This document shows, one piece after another, positions 12,420 to 23,063 of a stretch of DNA of 64,000 nt. The notes beneath the pieces were generated by a model. That model searched no databases. It was not told where the DNA came from and saw only the letters and a list, made by a program, of their open reading frames with translations. Source of the stretch: Theropithecus gelada (Eukaryota > Chordata > Mammalia > Primates > Cercopithecidae). The stretch lies in the NCBI RefSeq assembly GCF_003255815.1, contig NC_037689.1, positions 21,000,230-21,064,229 of the forward strand, read 5' to 3'. Position 1 is the first letter of the stretch, and each line of letters begins with the position of its first letter. The translations under genes and the position numbers were made by a program.

Positions 12420-12615
12420 ACAAGCATTTATTGAACATACACTATGTGCTAGGCACTGGGCTAGCTGCTTGATATGCAATTTTTATTTAGTCCTTATAAC
12501 AGCACTATGGCATAAGTATAGTTATTGATTCAGAGAGGTTAGCTAACTTGTCTAAGATCACACAGTTAGTTATAGAGGAACTCAGATTCATGTTCAGATA
12601 TATCCGACACTTAGT
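12420..12615 (-). mobile_element. MIR SINE fragment
   Basis: Antisense MIR wording is visible: 'catttattgaacatacacta', 'gtgctaggcactgggctag' and 'ctaagatcacacagttagt'. Confidence 0.7.
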
Positions 12616-12746
12616 CCCATGATTATAACCTCCCTACCCAGAGACACCTAAGAAAACATGGGGCACTAATTGAAGGTCCACAATTTGGAATGTAGCCAGC
12701 CTGGGACAGTGAGAGTAAGGGGACACATTTTCTGAAAGTGTCATTT

Positions 12747-12808
12747 CGTATTTATCTCCTCTTTTGTTTCTGCTACTCGTATTTATCTCCTCTCTTGTTT
12801 CTGCTACT
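12747..12808 (+). repeat. 31-bp tandem duplication of splice-acceptor tract
   Basis: Unit 1 (12747-12777) and unit 2 (12778-12808) start CGTATTTATCTCCTCT and end TTGTTTCTGCTACT. They differ at one base (T versus C). Unit 2 ends five bases before SRPX exon 3. The duplication doubles the pyrimidine-rich tract but adds no competing AG. Confidence 0.95.
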
Positions 12809-12813
12809 TGTAG

Positions 12814-13005
12814 ATACCCCGTGGTGCTCCCCCATTAAGGTGAAGTATGGAGATGTATACTGCAGGGCCCCTCAAGGAGGATACTACAAAACAGCCCTGG
12901 GAACCAGGTGCGACATTCGCTGCCAGAAGGGCTACGAGCTGCATGGCTCTTCGCTACTGATCTGCCAGTCAAATAAACGATGGTCTGACAAGGTCATCTG
13001 CAAAC
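12814..13005 (+). CDS. SRPX: SRPX exon 3, sushi domain 1
   Basis: This exon encodes residues 53-116, the first sushi (CCP) domain. It is a complete module of 64 codons with phase-1 boundaries on both sides, as is usual for sushi exons. Visible cysteines are C57, C69, C85, C89, C103 and C115. That is two more than the four of a minimal sushi fold, so an extra disulphide is possible. The conserved Trp is W109, before the last cysteine (motif KRWSDKVIC). The acceptor is TTGTAG, preceded by a duplicated pyrimidine tract; the donor is GTAAGT. Sushi domains mediate protein-protein contacts outside the cell; the partner of this one cannot be read from sequence. Identity is certain. Confidence 0.98.
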
Positions 13006-13406
13006 GTAAGTAGGCCAGCTCTGTGTTGGGTCCTCAGGGATGACCAGAGCCAACGTTCTTTTGCTCCAAGATTGAGGATTTTCACCGAACATGGATGAGG
13101 AAAATTCTCTTTATGAGCAGGGGGACAACAGGGGGATTCTAAAGATATAGTGGAAGTGCGATGGCTCCTCTCAGAGAGAATGATATGATCAGCTGTTTGA
13201 GAAAAGGGGAGAGAAGACCATTGTTCAGAAAATGAATTACATTTGTTCAGTTAGTGCTGGATCCTGAAGAGGTGTTGGGGATTTAGAAACAAATAAGACA
13301 CATGTGGGTCCTGCCATGAAGAGGTTCTAGCAAGGCAGAGGTGTCATCTGAGAGATAAGTACAAGAAGGGTACTAAGTCAGTAGCAGATTAAAGAAGTGC
13401 TCTCCT

Positions 13407-13699
13407 GGCCGGGCGTGGTGACTCATGCCTGTAATCCCAGCACTTTGTGAGGCTGAGGCGGGTGGATTGCCTGAGTTCAGGAGTTCGAGACCAGCCTAAG
13501 CAACATGGTGAAACCCTGTCTCTACTAAAATACATAAAATTAGCCAGGTGTGGCGGCATGCGCCTGTAATCCCAGCTACTCAGGAGGCTGAGAAAGGAGA
13601 ATTGCTAGAACCCAGGAGGCAGAGGTTGTAGTGAGCCAAGATGGCGCCACTGCCCTCCAACCTGGGTGACAGAGGGAGACTCTGTCTCTAAAAAAAAAA
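13407..13699 (+). mobile_element. Alu, full length
   Basis: A complete Alu from GGCCGGGCGTGGTGACTC to an A-tail. A near-perfect target-site duplication, AAAGAAGTGCTCT versus AAAGAAGTGTTCT, flanks it at about 13391 and 13700. Confidence 0.92.
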
Positions 13700-13914
13700 A
13701 AAGAAGTGTTCTTCCAAGCAGTGGGGCTTAGGGAGGCAGGAAAGAGTCACAGAAGAAGTGATGCTTATTTATGAAAGTGAGTGTGCCTCAGGGGAGAAGA
13801 TTAGAGGAGTAGCATTTCAGGGGCTGGCTTTTAGCTTCATGACAAGTCATATCTCATTTGGAAAACTGCAAGTGGTACAGCATTGTTGAAGCACACTTTA
13901 GATGTCTTTGGTAT

Positions 13915-14085
13915 TCAAAACAGCCACCACTTTTTGAGCACTTATGGTTTGCCAAGAATTTCACATACATTTAATTTTTACAGTAACACTATCAATATGG
14001 GTGCCATTATGTTAATTTCATTGTCGGGGAAACTGAGGTTTCAAGGCTGCAGCCATGTCATCAAGACTATGCAGACTCTGCAACT
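13915..14085 (-). mobile_element. MIR SINE fragment
   Basis: Antisense MIR signature: 'tttttgagcacttatggttt' through 'ttgtcggggaaactgaggtt'. Diverged and partial. Confidence 0.55.
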
Positions 14086-14089
14086 GGGT

Positions 14090-14612
14090 GACTGTAGTGG
14101 ACAATCTGCTCTACCCAGATCTCCTCAATGCCTTTTCCTAGTTGTGTGTATCCAGTACCCAGCTTCTGAGTACTTTGCTCTTAAAGACTTGCAACTTCAA
14201 CCTATTCAGAAGACTGCTCCTTCAGACGACTGCTCCCGCTCTCTCTCTCTCTTTCTCTCTCTGTCTCTGCCTCTCTTTCTCACTCTCGTTCTCTTTTCAC
14301 AAGAGAGAGCATCTCCTGCGAGCAGCCTGTAGCTGCCCAATGACTGACTGGTAAAGAATTATGAAAGCCCAGCCTCCTTGCCTGGGGGCAGGGCAGAATG
14401 AGCTGTCATTCACACGCCAGAGCTTCCCTGTGGGATCAGGCTGCTGCTGACTTTGCCTGAGATCTCATGTTGCCTGGCTTTCTCCCCTTCCCTGTTCTGC
14501 TTTCCTCACCCGCTCACTAGTCTCCCTGGGAGCACTTTCTGACTAAACCTCAGGCACAGAAATCCGTATCTCAGAATCAGCTTCTGGGAAGCTCAACCTA
14601 AGATAGTGGCTT
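14090..14612 (+). mobile_element. Old LTR-like remnant with (CT)n tract
   Basis: It ends with 'aaatccgtatctcagaatc', 'agcttctgggaagctcaac' and 'ctaagata', the pattern of old ERVL/MaLR-type LTR 3' ends. A CT-rich microsatellite occupies about 14236-14295. The 149-codon ORF across this stretch (13883-14332) spans the MIR and LTR and is not gene-like. Confidence 0.45.
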
Positions 14613-14723
14613 AGCCGGGTTGCCAACCCAAGCCAGTGTGACATGAAACTTTGTCTCTTCTGTGTGACATAAAGCCATCTGTTGTTTCTTAAATTCCATT
14701 TTATTTATTTATTTATTTATTTA

Positions 14724-15003
14724 GACAGAGTTTTGTTCTTGTTGCCCAGGCTGGAGCTCTATGGCGCAATCTCGGCACGCCACAACCTCCGCCTCCTGGG
14801 TTCAAGCCATCCTCCTGCCTCAGCCTCCCGGGTAGCTGGGATTACAGGCACGCACCACCACGCCTGGCTAATTTTGTACTTTTAGTAGAGATGGGGTTTC
14901 TCCATGTTGATCAGGCTGGTCTCGAACTCCCGAACTCAGGTGATCCACCTGCCTCGTCCTCTCAAAGTGCTGGGATTACAGGCATGAGCCACTGCGCCCG
15001 GCC
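14724..15003 (-). mobile_element. Alu, antisense
   Basis: Antisense Alu from 'agacagagttttgttcttg' to 'gagccactgcgcccggcc', with a (TTTA)n tail at about 14699-14723. It ends only 113 bases before SRPX exon 4. Confidence 0.92.
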
Positions 15004-15116
15004 TTGTCATATTTAAATTAACTTTTCACCCCATGCTTTCAGTTTCTAGACTCTGAAACGAAACTCTATAGACAAAAACTAAGAAATACTGAATATCTGA
15101 TTTTTCTCATTTTCAG

Positions 15117-15293
15117 AAAAGCGATGTCCTACCCTTGCCATGCCAGCAAATGGAGGGTTTAAGTGTGTAGATGGTGCCTACTTTAACTCCCGGTGTGAGT
15201 ATTACTGTTCACCAGGATACACGTTGAAAGGGGAGCGGACCGTTACATGTATGGACAACAAGGCCTGGAGCGGTCGGCCAGCCTCCTGTGTGG
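15117..15293 (+). CDS. SRPX: SRPX exon 4, sushi domain 2
   Basis: This exon encodes residues 117-175, the second sushi (CCP) domain. Cysteines C120, C133, C143, C147, C161 and C174 and Trp W167 (KAWSGRPASC) are visible. The module is again phase 1 on both sides, so exons 3 and 4 look like copies of one ancestral sushi exon. The acceptor is TTTCAG and the donor GTAAGA. The frame continues with D176 across the next junction. Length and spacing match the known SRPX protein exactly. An antisense Alu ends 113 bases upstream, close enough to affect exon definition, though the acceptor itself is strong. Confidence 0.98.
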
Positions 15294-15789
15294 GTAAGAA
15301 AATGCCACAGCCCTCAAGAGGCACTTGCTTTGGGAGGAGCAGGGGGTGTTCGTATCGTGGATTGTAAAGGGAGCATCACTATTCCTCCTGCAAGGCCTAA
15401 GCATGTAACTTTGCTTTCAGTAGCATCCCTGGTTCTCTGGCTCAGCCCTAGATCTAACCTCAGTGTTTATCCTGCAGCTGACTTCATAGCTGATGGCTTC
15501 CATCTGACTTTTGTCTTTTTCTTGGTTTGCTATTCTATTGAGGCAACTACAGGCTGGCAGAGATGTGGCATACACCTGCCGATTTTAGTTCAGGGGCCTG
15601 AGCAAAGTTATTGACACTATAGGGACAGTCCAGTAGAGAACATCTATGTGTCTTTCCGCCCCAGTGTACTTCCTTTGTCATTGACTCTGGTGGTCAGTGA
15701 GCACTCAATTTGTTCAGCTGGAAGGGATTTGGATATTTTGCCTCTGGGTTTGTTGGGCAGTGAGTGGTTCCCATGGTGTGGTCCTGGGA

Positions 15790-15945
15790 GCAGAAGCAGC
15801 AGTAGCACCCCCTGGGAACTGTTTAGAAATGCAAATTTTCACCAACCCACCCCTACCACCTGCTGAGTCAGAAACTTTAGGAGTCAGACCCAGCACTTTG
15901 TTTTTTAATGAGCATCCCAGGGATTGTGAAGCACTCAAATAAAGA
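15790..15945. mobile_element. MER5-like hAT element
   Basis: The words 'cagcagtagcaccccctggg', 'gaaatgcaaattttcac' and 'tgctgagtcagaaactttag' are typical of MER5A-type non-autonomous hAT elements. Confidence 0.6.
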
Positions 15946-15958
15946 GCCACTGACCTAA

Positions 15959-16240
15959 GGCACTGCTTCTCAAACTTTACTGTGCAGCGAAGTCCTCTAG
16001 GGACCTTGGGAAAAATGCGGATTTAAATTCAGCAGGTCTGGGGTAGGGCCTAGGATTCTGCTAAATGATGCTTTAGGGCAAAGTTTCTGAACCTCAGTAT
16101 GATGGACATTTGGGGCCAAATAATTCTTCGTTGTGGAGCCCTGTTTTTTTGTTTGCAAGATGTTTAGCAGAATCCTTGGATTTTATTCACTAACTGCCAG
16201 TAACACTGCCCACAGGGGGCACCTCACAGATGTTGCTTTC
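15959..16240. mobile_element. Two further old DNA-element fragments
   Basis: 15959-16076 starts 'gcactgcttctcaaacttta' and contains 'ttcagcaggtctggggtagg' (MER5-like). 16085-16240 contains 'gatgtttagcagaatccttg' and 'aactgccagtaacactgccc', and is related to the element at about 36654-36880. Confidence 0.5.
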
Positions 16241-17551
16241 AATATCCTCTCTGTGATTTGGTATGTGCATAGCTCTTCAAAACAAACCAAAAAGAAAACT
16301 GAATCTACTCCCTCATATTGGAAGGGGCAGAGGTGATGGTGGGAGGAGAGAAGCTCTAAAATCTTTCTGCTAAGCAAGCTTTGGCAGAGTACTCTAGGGA
16401 TCATACTGTTTAAATTTCCAGATTGTGTGCAACAATGGAAAGAAAATGCTGATTGTTCTAAAAAAGCAACAACATGTCTTAAGCTGGACCAGATGGGCCT
16501 GGAACCTTCCCAGAGGGAGAGAGAATGAACCCCGAATTCAGGAGATTCATATTACAGTTTGTCAGGACAAGGTTCAGGCATATTTGGGAGAAGGAAGATT
16601 GTACATGCAATTAGGTAGGGGTGACAAAAAGGGGTAGAGCGATCCACAAGAGAGCCTAGAGCTCCCAGGAAAACAGAGAGAAATGGGCAAAGCAAGCAGG
16701 CAATTCTTTCTTTGATTTTCATGACAAACAAGCTGAGGTTTGTCCCCAGTGAATTTTATTCTAGGGGTATCATTTATTTTTTTGGCTTTAATATATTAAA
16801 ATAGTTTAATAAATTTGTTTTTGTGTTGGCAGGGGTAGGGGGTCCTTGAGCGTAACTCAGAACTTCAACCTATTTTAGGAGCTGACACATAGTGGCTAAG
16901 TAGTTCCCAGATTTCCACACAGCCTTCAACAGTCTTGGCCAGAGCTGTGCTGAGTGGTGAGAAAGTTGTCCCAGTTCTCTTCTAGACTGCGAGGGAAGAG
17001 AGAAGACTGGGCTTACTTTTGACTCTGAGGTGGTCAGTTCTGTGGTCTGGCTAATTTGAAGGTGCCACAAGTTAAAATTAATTTTCTTACACAGACCATA
17101 CTCTGGCAATGGGCTGAAATTCATGGTTATTTCAGAAACAGATATAGATAAAAATAAGTCTATGTAGGAGGAAAAAAAATACTGCAAATTGCAGGAGGGT
17201 AAACTCTTTGAAGAGCTACAACATGCATTGATCTGGAAGAAAATAAACCTTAGAATGTAACCACTATCGTTTTGGGGGGATATTTTTCTTTCTTTCCATT
17301 TTTAGTTATTTTTGGTTATGTTGGCATTTAGATAGAACAATGGATAGTTGGAATCACAAGTCCTCATATAGAGACCATATTTTGAGTAGACACATGATCT
17401 TTCCTTTAGACCAACACTTCTTCCTAGGCCAAAACAGGAAGAAAACAAATTAAAGATACTTTAAAAACCATGGACAATGAAAAACCATCAAAGGTCTTTT
17501 GACATGCAGAGAGTATCCATTTAAAATTGCTTTAACAAAAGACAATGTACA

Positions 17552-17665
17552 AACTTTCCTTTTTGCCCCGCTGAACAGATTGTAACAAAGTGACCAGACA
17601 ACACATTTAAGTTCTAATTCTCTATCAAGGAAAACATATTTTTAAATAAATATGTATGCTCCCTT
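17552..17665 (+). repeat. Direct repeat shared with intron 2, copy 2
   Basis: This is the same-orientation copy of 8852-8968, with 'agtgaccagacaacacattt' identical in both. The two copies are 8.7 kb apart and flank exons 3 and 4. Confidence 0.8.
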
Positions 17666-18151
17666 ATTTTTTTGTTTCCTACAGAGTAGAATAGGTGGAG
17701 ATTTATTAACACAAATGAAATTCTGGAATAAAAAATTTCGGAGATGTAATATATGGAAATTGATGGCATACATTTCTCGTGTCCCAGCTGTCTCACAGCT
17801 GGTTTACCCAATGACCCATAGGAATGGGATCATTGCATTATTGCTGGGCTGCACTGCGTTGTTCAGTTGATGCAAACATCAGTAGGGCTAAGAATAAATG
17901 TATCCATGTATTGTTGCAAATGATGTTAAATTGTGCTAAATTCCTCCTGGGTTGACAAGTACACATTCTTTTGCAAACTTTCAGAGGCTAGTTTCAGTGT
18001 CAAAGCAACTTGTTGATTGAGATACTGATTCACTTTTTCCCTTACATGATTTGTTAGTACAAACAGAACAGGTCAACTTTTAGTGGCCCTCTCTAATATA
18101 AATGTATCACCAATGAATTTTTATTTGGGCTTCTTTCTTGTGAAGATGTTG

Positions 18152-18298
18152 ACTTTTAGAGATGAGGTCTCATTATGTCGCCCAGGCTAGCCTCTTGCTA
18201 TGTCGTCCAGGCTGGTCTTGAACTCCCGGGCTCAAGTGATCCTCCCACATTGGCCTCCTGAGGAGCTGGAGCTACAGGCATGAGCCACCACACCCGGC
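18152..18298 (-). mobile_element. Alu monomer, antisense
   Basis: It contains 'tagagatgaggtctcattat', a duplicated 'tatgtcg.ccaggct' segment and the end 'gagccaccacacccggc'. Only about 147 bp long, so a single Alu arm. Confidence 0.75.
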
Positions 18299-18559
18299 TA
18301 TGATCATGACTTTTAAATGTGGATTTCATTGCCTCCCTTCTTGCCTCTTTTGTCTGTTTTGGAAAGTTCTCTGGATTTTTGTATGGTGCCAAACAGAGGA
18401 AACCACTTCCCAGAGCCATCCACAGAGATTACACTCTGGCTGGGGGAAGCAAACAACTGGGTGACTTTTCAATGGCCAGATTTGTTCTGCATTTGGCAGT
18501 CACTTGCTTCCTATGCCCCCTTGAAAAGAACTCTTTCTTTCTGTCACCAAACTCAAACT

Positions 18560-18900
18560 ATTTTATATTTGCATCAGTGATCTGTTGCTGCACAACAGAC
18601 CACCCAAAACTTAGTGGTTCCAAACAACTATGTTATTGCTCAAAGATTCTGTGGGTTGGAATGCTGGGCAGAGCTTTGTGGGGACAGCTTATCTCTGCTG
18701 TGTGTGCTAATGGCTGAGGTGACCAAGTGGAGCTGGAGGATTCAAGATGGCTTCACTCACAGGTCTGCTACCTCAGTTGGGAAAAGTTGTACTGACTGGG
18801 GTCTGGCTGACTCTCTCTCTCTCATTTATAATTTCTCATCCTGACTACATGGCCTCTCCAGTCAATTGGACTTCTTTAGATGGCAACTGACTTTTAACAT
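18560..18900. repeat. Ancient interspersed repeat, class unresolved
   Basis: 'ctgttgctgcacaacagacc', 'acccaaaacttagtggttcc' and 'ttctgtgggttggaatgctg' belong to a widespread old mammalian repeat that I cannot name with certainty. Confidence 0.5.
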
Positions 18901-19079
18901 AGTGAAAGCAGGAGGCACCAGATTCTTGGAGGGCCTGGGTCTGGAACTGGCACAGGGTCGCTTCCCTTGCATTTTATTGTTATCTGTTGGCCAAGACATT
19001 GTCCTTTTCAACCTCTTCCTTCTTTCCACTACCTACCTGGTTAGATGTGTCAAGGATTTCCAAGTAAATAGTTCAGCTT

Positions 19080-19395
19080 CAGCTGGGCACTGGTGGCTCA
19101 CACCTGTCATCCCAGCACTTTGGGAGGCTAAGGCAGGCAGATTGCTTGAGCCCAGGAGTTCAAGACCAGCCTGGACAACATGGCAAAACCCTGTCTCTAC
19201 AAAAATAAACAAACAAATAAATAAATAATAAAAAAATTAGTCAGGCATGGTGGTGCACGCCTGTAATCCCAGCTACTTGGGAGGCTGAAACGGGAGGATC
19301 ACATGAGTCTGGGAGGTCAAGGCTGCAGTGAGTTGATATTGTACCACTGCACTCCAGCCTGGGTGACAGAGTGAGACCCTGTCTCAAAAAAAAAA
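19080..19395 (+). mobile_element. Alu, full length
   Basis: A complete Alu with a central run of AAATAAATAA. A short imperfect target duplication, GTTCAGCTTC versus GTCCAGCTTC, flanks it. Confidence 0.9.
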
Positions 19396-20486
19396 GTCCA
19401 GCTTCTTAGATAAATAGTAGTTGATACAATGCAATATATTTGTTTCTCATATTTTATATGCGCAGAGAAAGCTAGAGCACAGAGAAGGGAGACAGTTTGT
19501 CAGATATCTCCAATGAATAAGGCAGAGAGCAGAGGCCAGAATTTTCACTGAAGGTTTCAAGATTTTTATAAATTGCAGGCATCTTAATTCAACAGGGAAT
19601 AGTAATTATGTTTCTATAGTAACTTTGTTCCTTTCATTCATGGAAATGTATAACTTATAAAACGCTATTGGGACCAAATCTGGGTAATAACAGACCTAGG
19701 TCTGTGGGGCATCAGCTGAAGGGCAGACCAGCTGGTCTCACCAGCTGAGAGAGAAGGCAGCTGCTTGAGAATGTGTCAGGATCAAGTCCTGTGGAGACTC
19801 TTCAAGGGTTCATGCGGAAGCTATGACAGGCCATCACAAAACAGTATGTGTGCAAAGATTGGCGGAAAACACTAGGTCAGCAGCAAGCAGACACACAAAA
19901 GGGTTTGGTTTATTAAAATAACTTCAAAATATGTAATGGCATTTAAAAATCCCCGACCACAAAGAAATTCAAAAAGAGAGGAAATGCTTCTTCCCAATCT
20001 ATAAATGGGGACGCTAATAACACTGCTTAGTCTAATGGATGGTTGTGCAAATTCAGTAAACTAATATAGGGAGGATACTTAGCATGGGGTGGGCATGTAG
20101 GAAGGATTCCTCCAACATTAGTTATTATTTGTAATGATTTATTTCTTCTTGTTTCTTCTTTGGAAGAACACTGTTTCTGAAAAGCTTGGCCAGGTCAGCT
20201 GATCATGATTAGCTAGAGATAAGCTGGCTTTGGGAAACTCTGAGATTCTTCACCCAGATAACCTATCTTGGAGCCTGTGTGCTTACACTGTTAGTACCTC
20301 TAGATACAGAAAACAAACAACAATGTATCACCCGGACATTTAGTTTACCTGACAGAGACTAAGTTGCTTTTCACTCTGACCATGCTTTTTCACTCCAAGA
20401 AAATATGGTAACACAATGTAATTTTACAGTGAAATCTATATGCTAATAAATATACTTTCTATAATGTAATTGCCAGCTCTATTTGA

Positions 20487-20500
20487 CCAGCAGGGGGCAG
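20487..20500 (+). promoter_or_regulatory. CTCF-like core motif
   Basis: CCAGCAGGGGGCAG fits the CTCF core consensus (CCASYAGRKGGCRS) at every position. It lies outside recognisable repeats, in SRPX intron 4. Occupancy cannot be judged from sequence. Confidence 0.45.
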
Positions 20501-21459
20501 TCATTATATACTTGTCTTTCTGTGAAATGTTCATCTGAATTATGAAAGTTTGTCTTCTCTCACCTATTATAGTAAAAAATTAAATTATTTTTCAAAAAAA
20601 CTTAGCAACTGAGAATAGACATCTTGAATGCACTTAAGGCAGCTTCCATTTCATCATAGTATTTGTATACCTTTTAATATCCCCGAAATAGGGATGCATT
20701 TCACAATTAGGAGTGACTTAGATTCAACAAAATATGGTGGTTATTCAATTTAGGATTGGTGCATTAAGGCTGTTAAGTTCACACCCCACTGAAGCATGAC
20801 ATAGAATGAAAATGAATTTGGATAGCTGAAGGCAAAATTGTTTAATAAGTTATTCATAACTTCTTACCCTAAATAAAATGAGAAATTATTAGACAAGACA
20901 CAGGAGAAAGTATATAAAGAATTTTACTTGGTGCATTTAGTCTCTCAAAGACATCTGTCATTCAGAATCAAAAGGACATTTAACTTTCATTAAGGCCGTA
21001 CTAGCACTTAATACTTATCAGTTGATATGTAAAGTAACGTGAAGCTGAATGTCCTTAATTTGCTATGCTCTCTTTAAATACATTCTCTACCTGTTCAGAA
21101 GCATTAAGTAGAATTTGCAGAAATTTGAACTTCCTCTTGTGATTTCACTTCAGCTATAAGATGAAATGCAACCCAGTGTAGAGCTGACATCTTATTTACT
21201 TCGAGCCCTCATTAACCACCCATCCTTGTTATGACTATCGAGGATGTCATACCTATGACCACATAGAGAAACTACTTGAAGAAATTTGGGAGGCTTTTGG
21301 AGGTCCAGAGCCACAGTAAAACTGCTGTCCCAGAACACAAAACCATAAGTGTAGTTCAGTAGCAGTTCAAGGGGAGAATGGACCCAGACAGATCATTGCC
21401 TATTTTAAGATATTAAGCAATATGTTGATAATAGATAGCAGAAAGAGAGAGAGAACTTG

Positions 21460-21610
21460 TTCTGGTGGCAAGTGCTCTGACTTAGATTATAATTCACCGT
21501 GCCATTATCTACATGTGTGATCTTAAATAAATCACTGAATTTCTTTGAGCCTCAGTTTGCACATCTGTAAAATGAGAAAGTTGGGCGGCTCCTCTATACC
21601 TCCATAGCAT
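21460..21610 (+). mobile_element. MIR SINE fragment
   Basis: 'ttgagcctcagtttgcacat' followed by 'ctgtaaaatgag' is the MIR core and 3' wording. Confidence 0.65.
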
Positions 21611-22242
21611 TCACTTTTACCTTGCCTGGGGCATTGTCATTTTCTACCTCATGTTATATTTCATGTGGGGTAATGTAATCCCCCCAGTACATGGCAAATT
21701 CCCTGAAATGTCAGAAGCACATGATTCTTTTGCCTTTGTGCACCCCCAACCCCAGCAGTTGGAATGAAGCCTTGGATAAGATTGGTACTCATGAAAAATT
21801 TGTTGCCTTGAATTGAATCTGACTAGATGATAGCTAGAGTGCCTTTCTCTAATATTCCATGATGCTGTCCTCAAAGCAGGAAGTACTCACTAAAACCAAA
21901 TGACTTCTAGTTTCAGCTGAGTAACTGCCATGTGGCCATCAGTAGGCAGAGTTTGGAAGCATGGGGAGGAAAGGCTGTAACTAATGAATTACCCACAGGA
22001 CACCTCACAAGGCCAGTTGATTGCAGGTTTAGCCCTGCACATGTGAGTATTTAAACAATCTTCAAAACTTAGCAGGAGAGTAAAAGCATTATGAAGGGAG
22101 AAAAGGGGAATATATAGGATGAACAAACTCTTTGAAAATGGAGAATACCCAGAGGCTTTGGTATTTTAAACTTTGGGTGTTGAACCCCAGTTTGACTAGA
22201 TATTTCTTGATGATGATAAGAATATTTTGGTTATATTTTCAG

Positions 22243-22369
22243 ATATGGAACCTCCTAGAATCAAGTGCCCAAGTGTGAAAGAACGCATTGCAGAACCCAA
22301 CAAACTGACAGTCCGGGTATCCTGGGAGACACCTGAAGGAAGGGACACAGCAGATGGCATTCTTACTGA
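22243..22369 (+). CDS. SRPX: SRPX exon 5, first half of HYR domain
   Basis: This exon encodes residues 176-217 and the first two bases of codon 218. It starts the HYR (hyalin repeat) domain, an immunoglobulin-like fold found in adhesion and complement-related proteins. It begins at DMEPPRIKCPSV, the typical P-x-I-x-C-P start of HYR domains, and continues through KLTVRVSWETPEGRDTADG. The acceptor is TTTCAG and the donor GTAAGT. It starts in phase 1 and ends in phase 2, and the domain is completed only by exon 6. Skipping exon 5 alone (127 bases) would shift the frame. Its cysteine C184 probably pairs with the cysteine in GTCKFRV of exon 6. Confidence 0.98.
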
Positions 22370-22644
22370 GTAAGTGAAAGTTGGCAGATAAAATGATGTT
22401 GTCTCTTTTATGTGAGATGTTTGCTACCCAGAGTAGGGGAGTGTATATATGCTGGTCTGTTTATGCTTTCAGATGTGGTCCTCATGGTCACTACCTAATA
22501 TACTATATATGTCACCTATGTATTTGTTGATTACCTGTCTTTATTATAATATGTTCACTGCTATGTCCTTAATGCCCAGAACTGTGTCTAGCATGTAGTT
22601 AGCACTCAGTAAATCCTTACTGAAGGAAAAAAGAGAAATAAGGG

Positions 22645-23063
22645 GTGGTGAATGATGTGATTATTATGCATTGCATGCCTGTATCAGAACATCTTGGCTG
22701 GGTGTGGTGGCTCACGCCTGTAATCCCAGCACTTTGTGAGGACGAGGCAGGTGGATCACCTGAGGTCAGGAGTTTGAGACCAGCCTGGCCAACGTGGTGA
22801 AACCCTGTCTCTACTAAAAATACAAAAATTAGGCAGGTGTGGTGGCACACACCTGTAATCCCAGCTACTCGGGAGGCTGAGGCAGGAGAATTGCTTGAAC
22901 CCGTGAAGCTGAGGTTACAGTGAGTCAAGATTGTGCCACCGTGCTCCAGCCTGGGTGACAGAGTGAGCTGCCATCTCAAAAAAATTTTAAAAAATCTCAT
23001 GTACCCCATAAATATATACCTACTACATACTCACAAAAATTAAAAATAAAATAAATTTAAAAG
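22645..23063 (+). mobile_element. L1 3' end fragment, interrupted by an Alu
   Basis: 'gtgattattatgcattgcat' precedes the Alu, and 'ctcatgtaccccataaatat' followed by 'aaattaaaaataaaa' follows it. Together they read as one L1MA/PB-like 3' end into which the Alu at 22696-22984 inserted. Confidence 0.7.
22696..22984 (+). mobile_element. Alu, full length
   Basis: A complete Alu from GGCTGGGTGTGGTGGCTC to 'gccatctcaaaaaaa', nested in the L1 tail. It shows moderate divergence. Confidence 0.9.

Larger units (their letters stand above)
8805..12813 (+). other. SRPX intron 2
   Basis: This 4009-bp intron runs from GTGAAT to TTGTAG. It contains the duplicated block at 8852-8968, a promoter-like/cryptic exon signal at about 9368-9427, an antisense Alu (10326), an Alu monomer (11440), a MIR (about 12420-12615) and the duplicated pyrimidine tract at its 3' end. 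The remaining sequence, including 9430-10300 and 10613-11439, shows no recognisable feature. Confidence 0.9.
13006..15116 (+). other. SRPX intron 3
   Basis: This 2111-bp intron runs from GTAAGT to TTTCAG. It holds an Alu (13407), a MIR-like piece (about 13915-14085), an LTR-like remnant with a CT microsatellite (about 14090-14612) and an antisense Alu (14724). I see nothing in 13006-13390. Confidence 0.9.
15294..22242 (+). other. SRPX intron 4
   Basis: This 6949-bp intron runs from GTAAGA to TTTCAG. It holds MER5-like DNA elements (about 15790-16240), the second copy of the direct repeat (17552), an Alu monomer (18152), an unresolved old repeat (about 18560-18900), an Alu (19080), a CTCF-like motif (20487) and a MIR (about 21460). 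I see nothing recognisable in 16410-17550, 19430-20480 or 20510-21450. Confidence 0.9.

Noticed and set aside
13883..14332. 149-codon + strand ORF
   Set aside because: It spans a MIR-like piece, an old LTR-like remnant and a CT microsatellite, so the translation is repeat-derived.
16202..16222. 'ctgcccacagggggcacctca' as a second CTCF site
   Set aside because: The spacing does not fit the CTCF core, and the sequence lies in an old DNA-element fragment.
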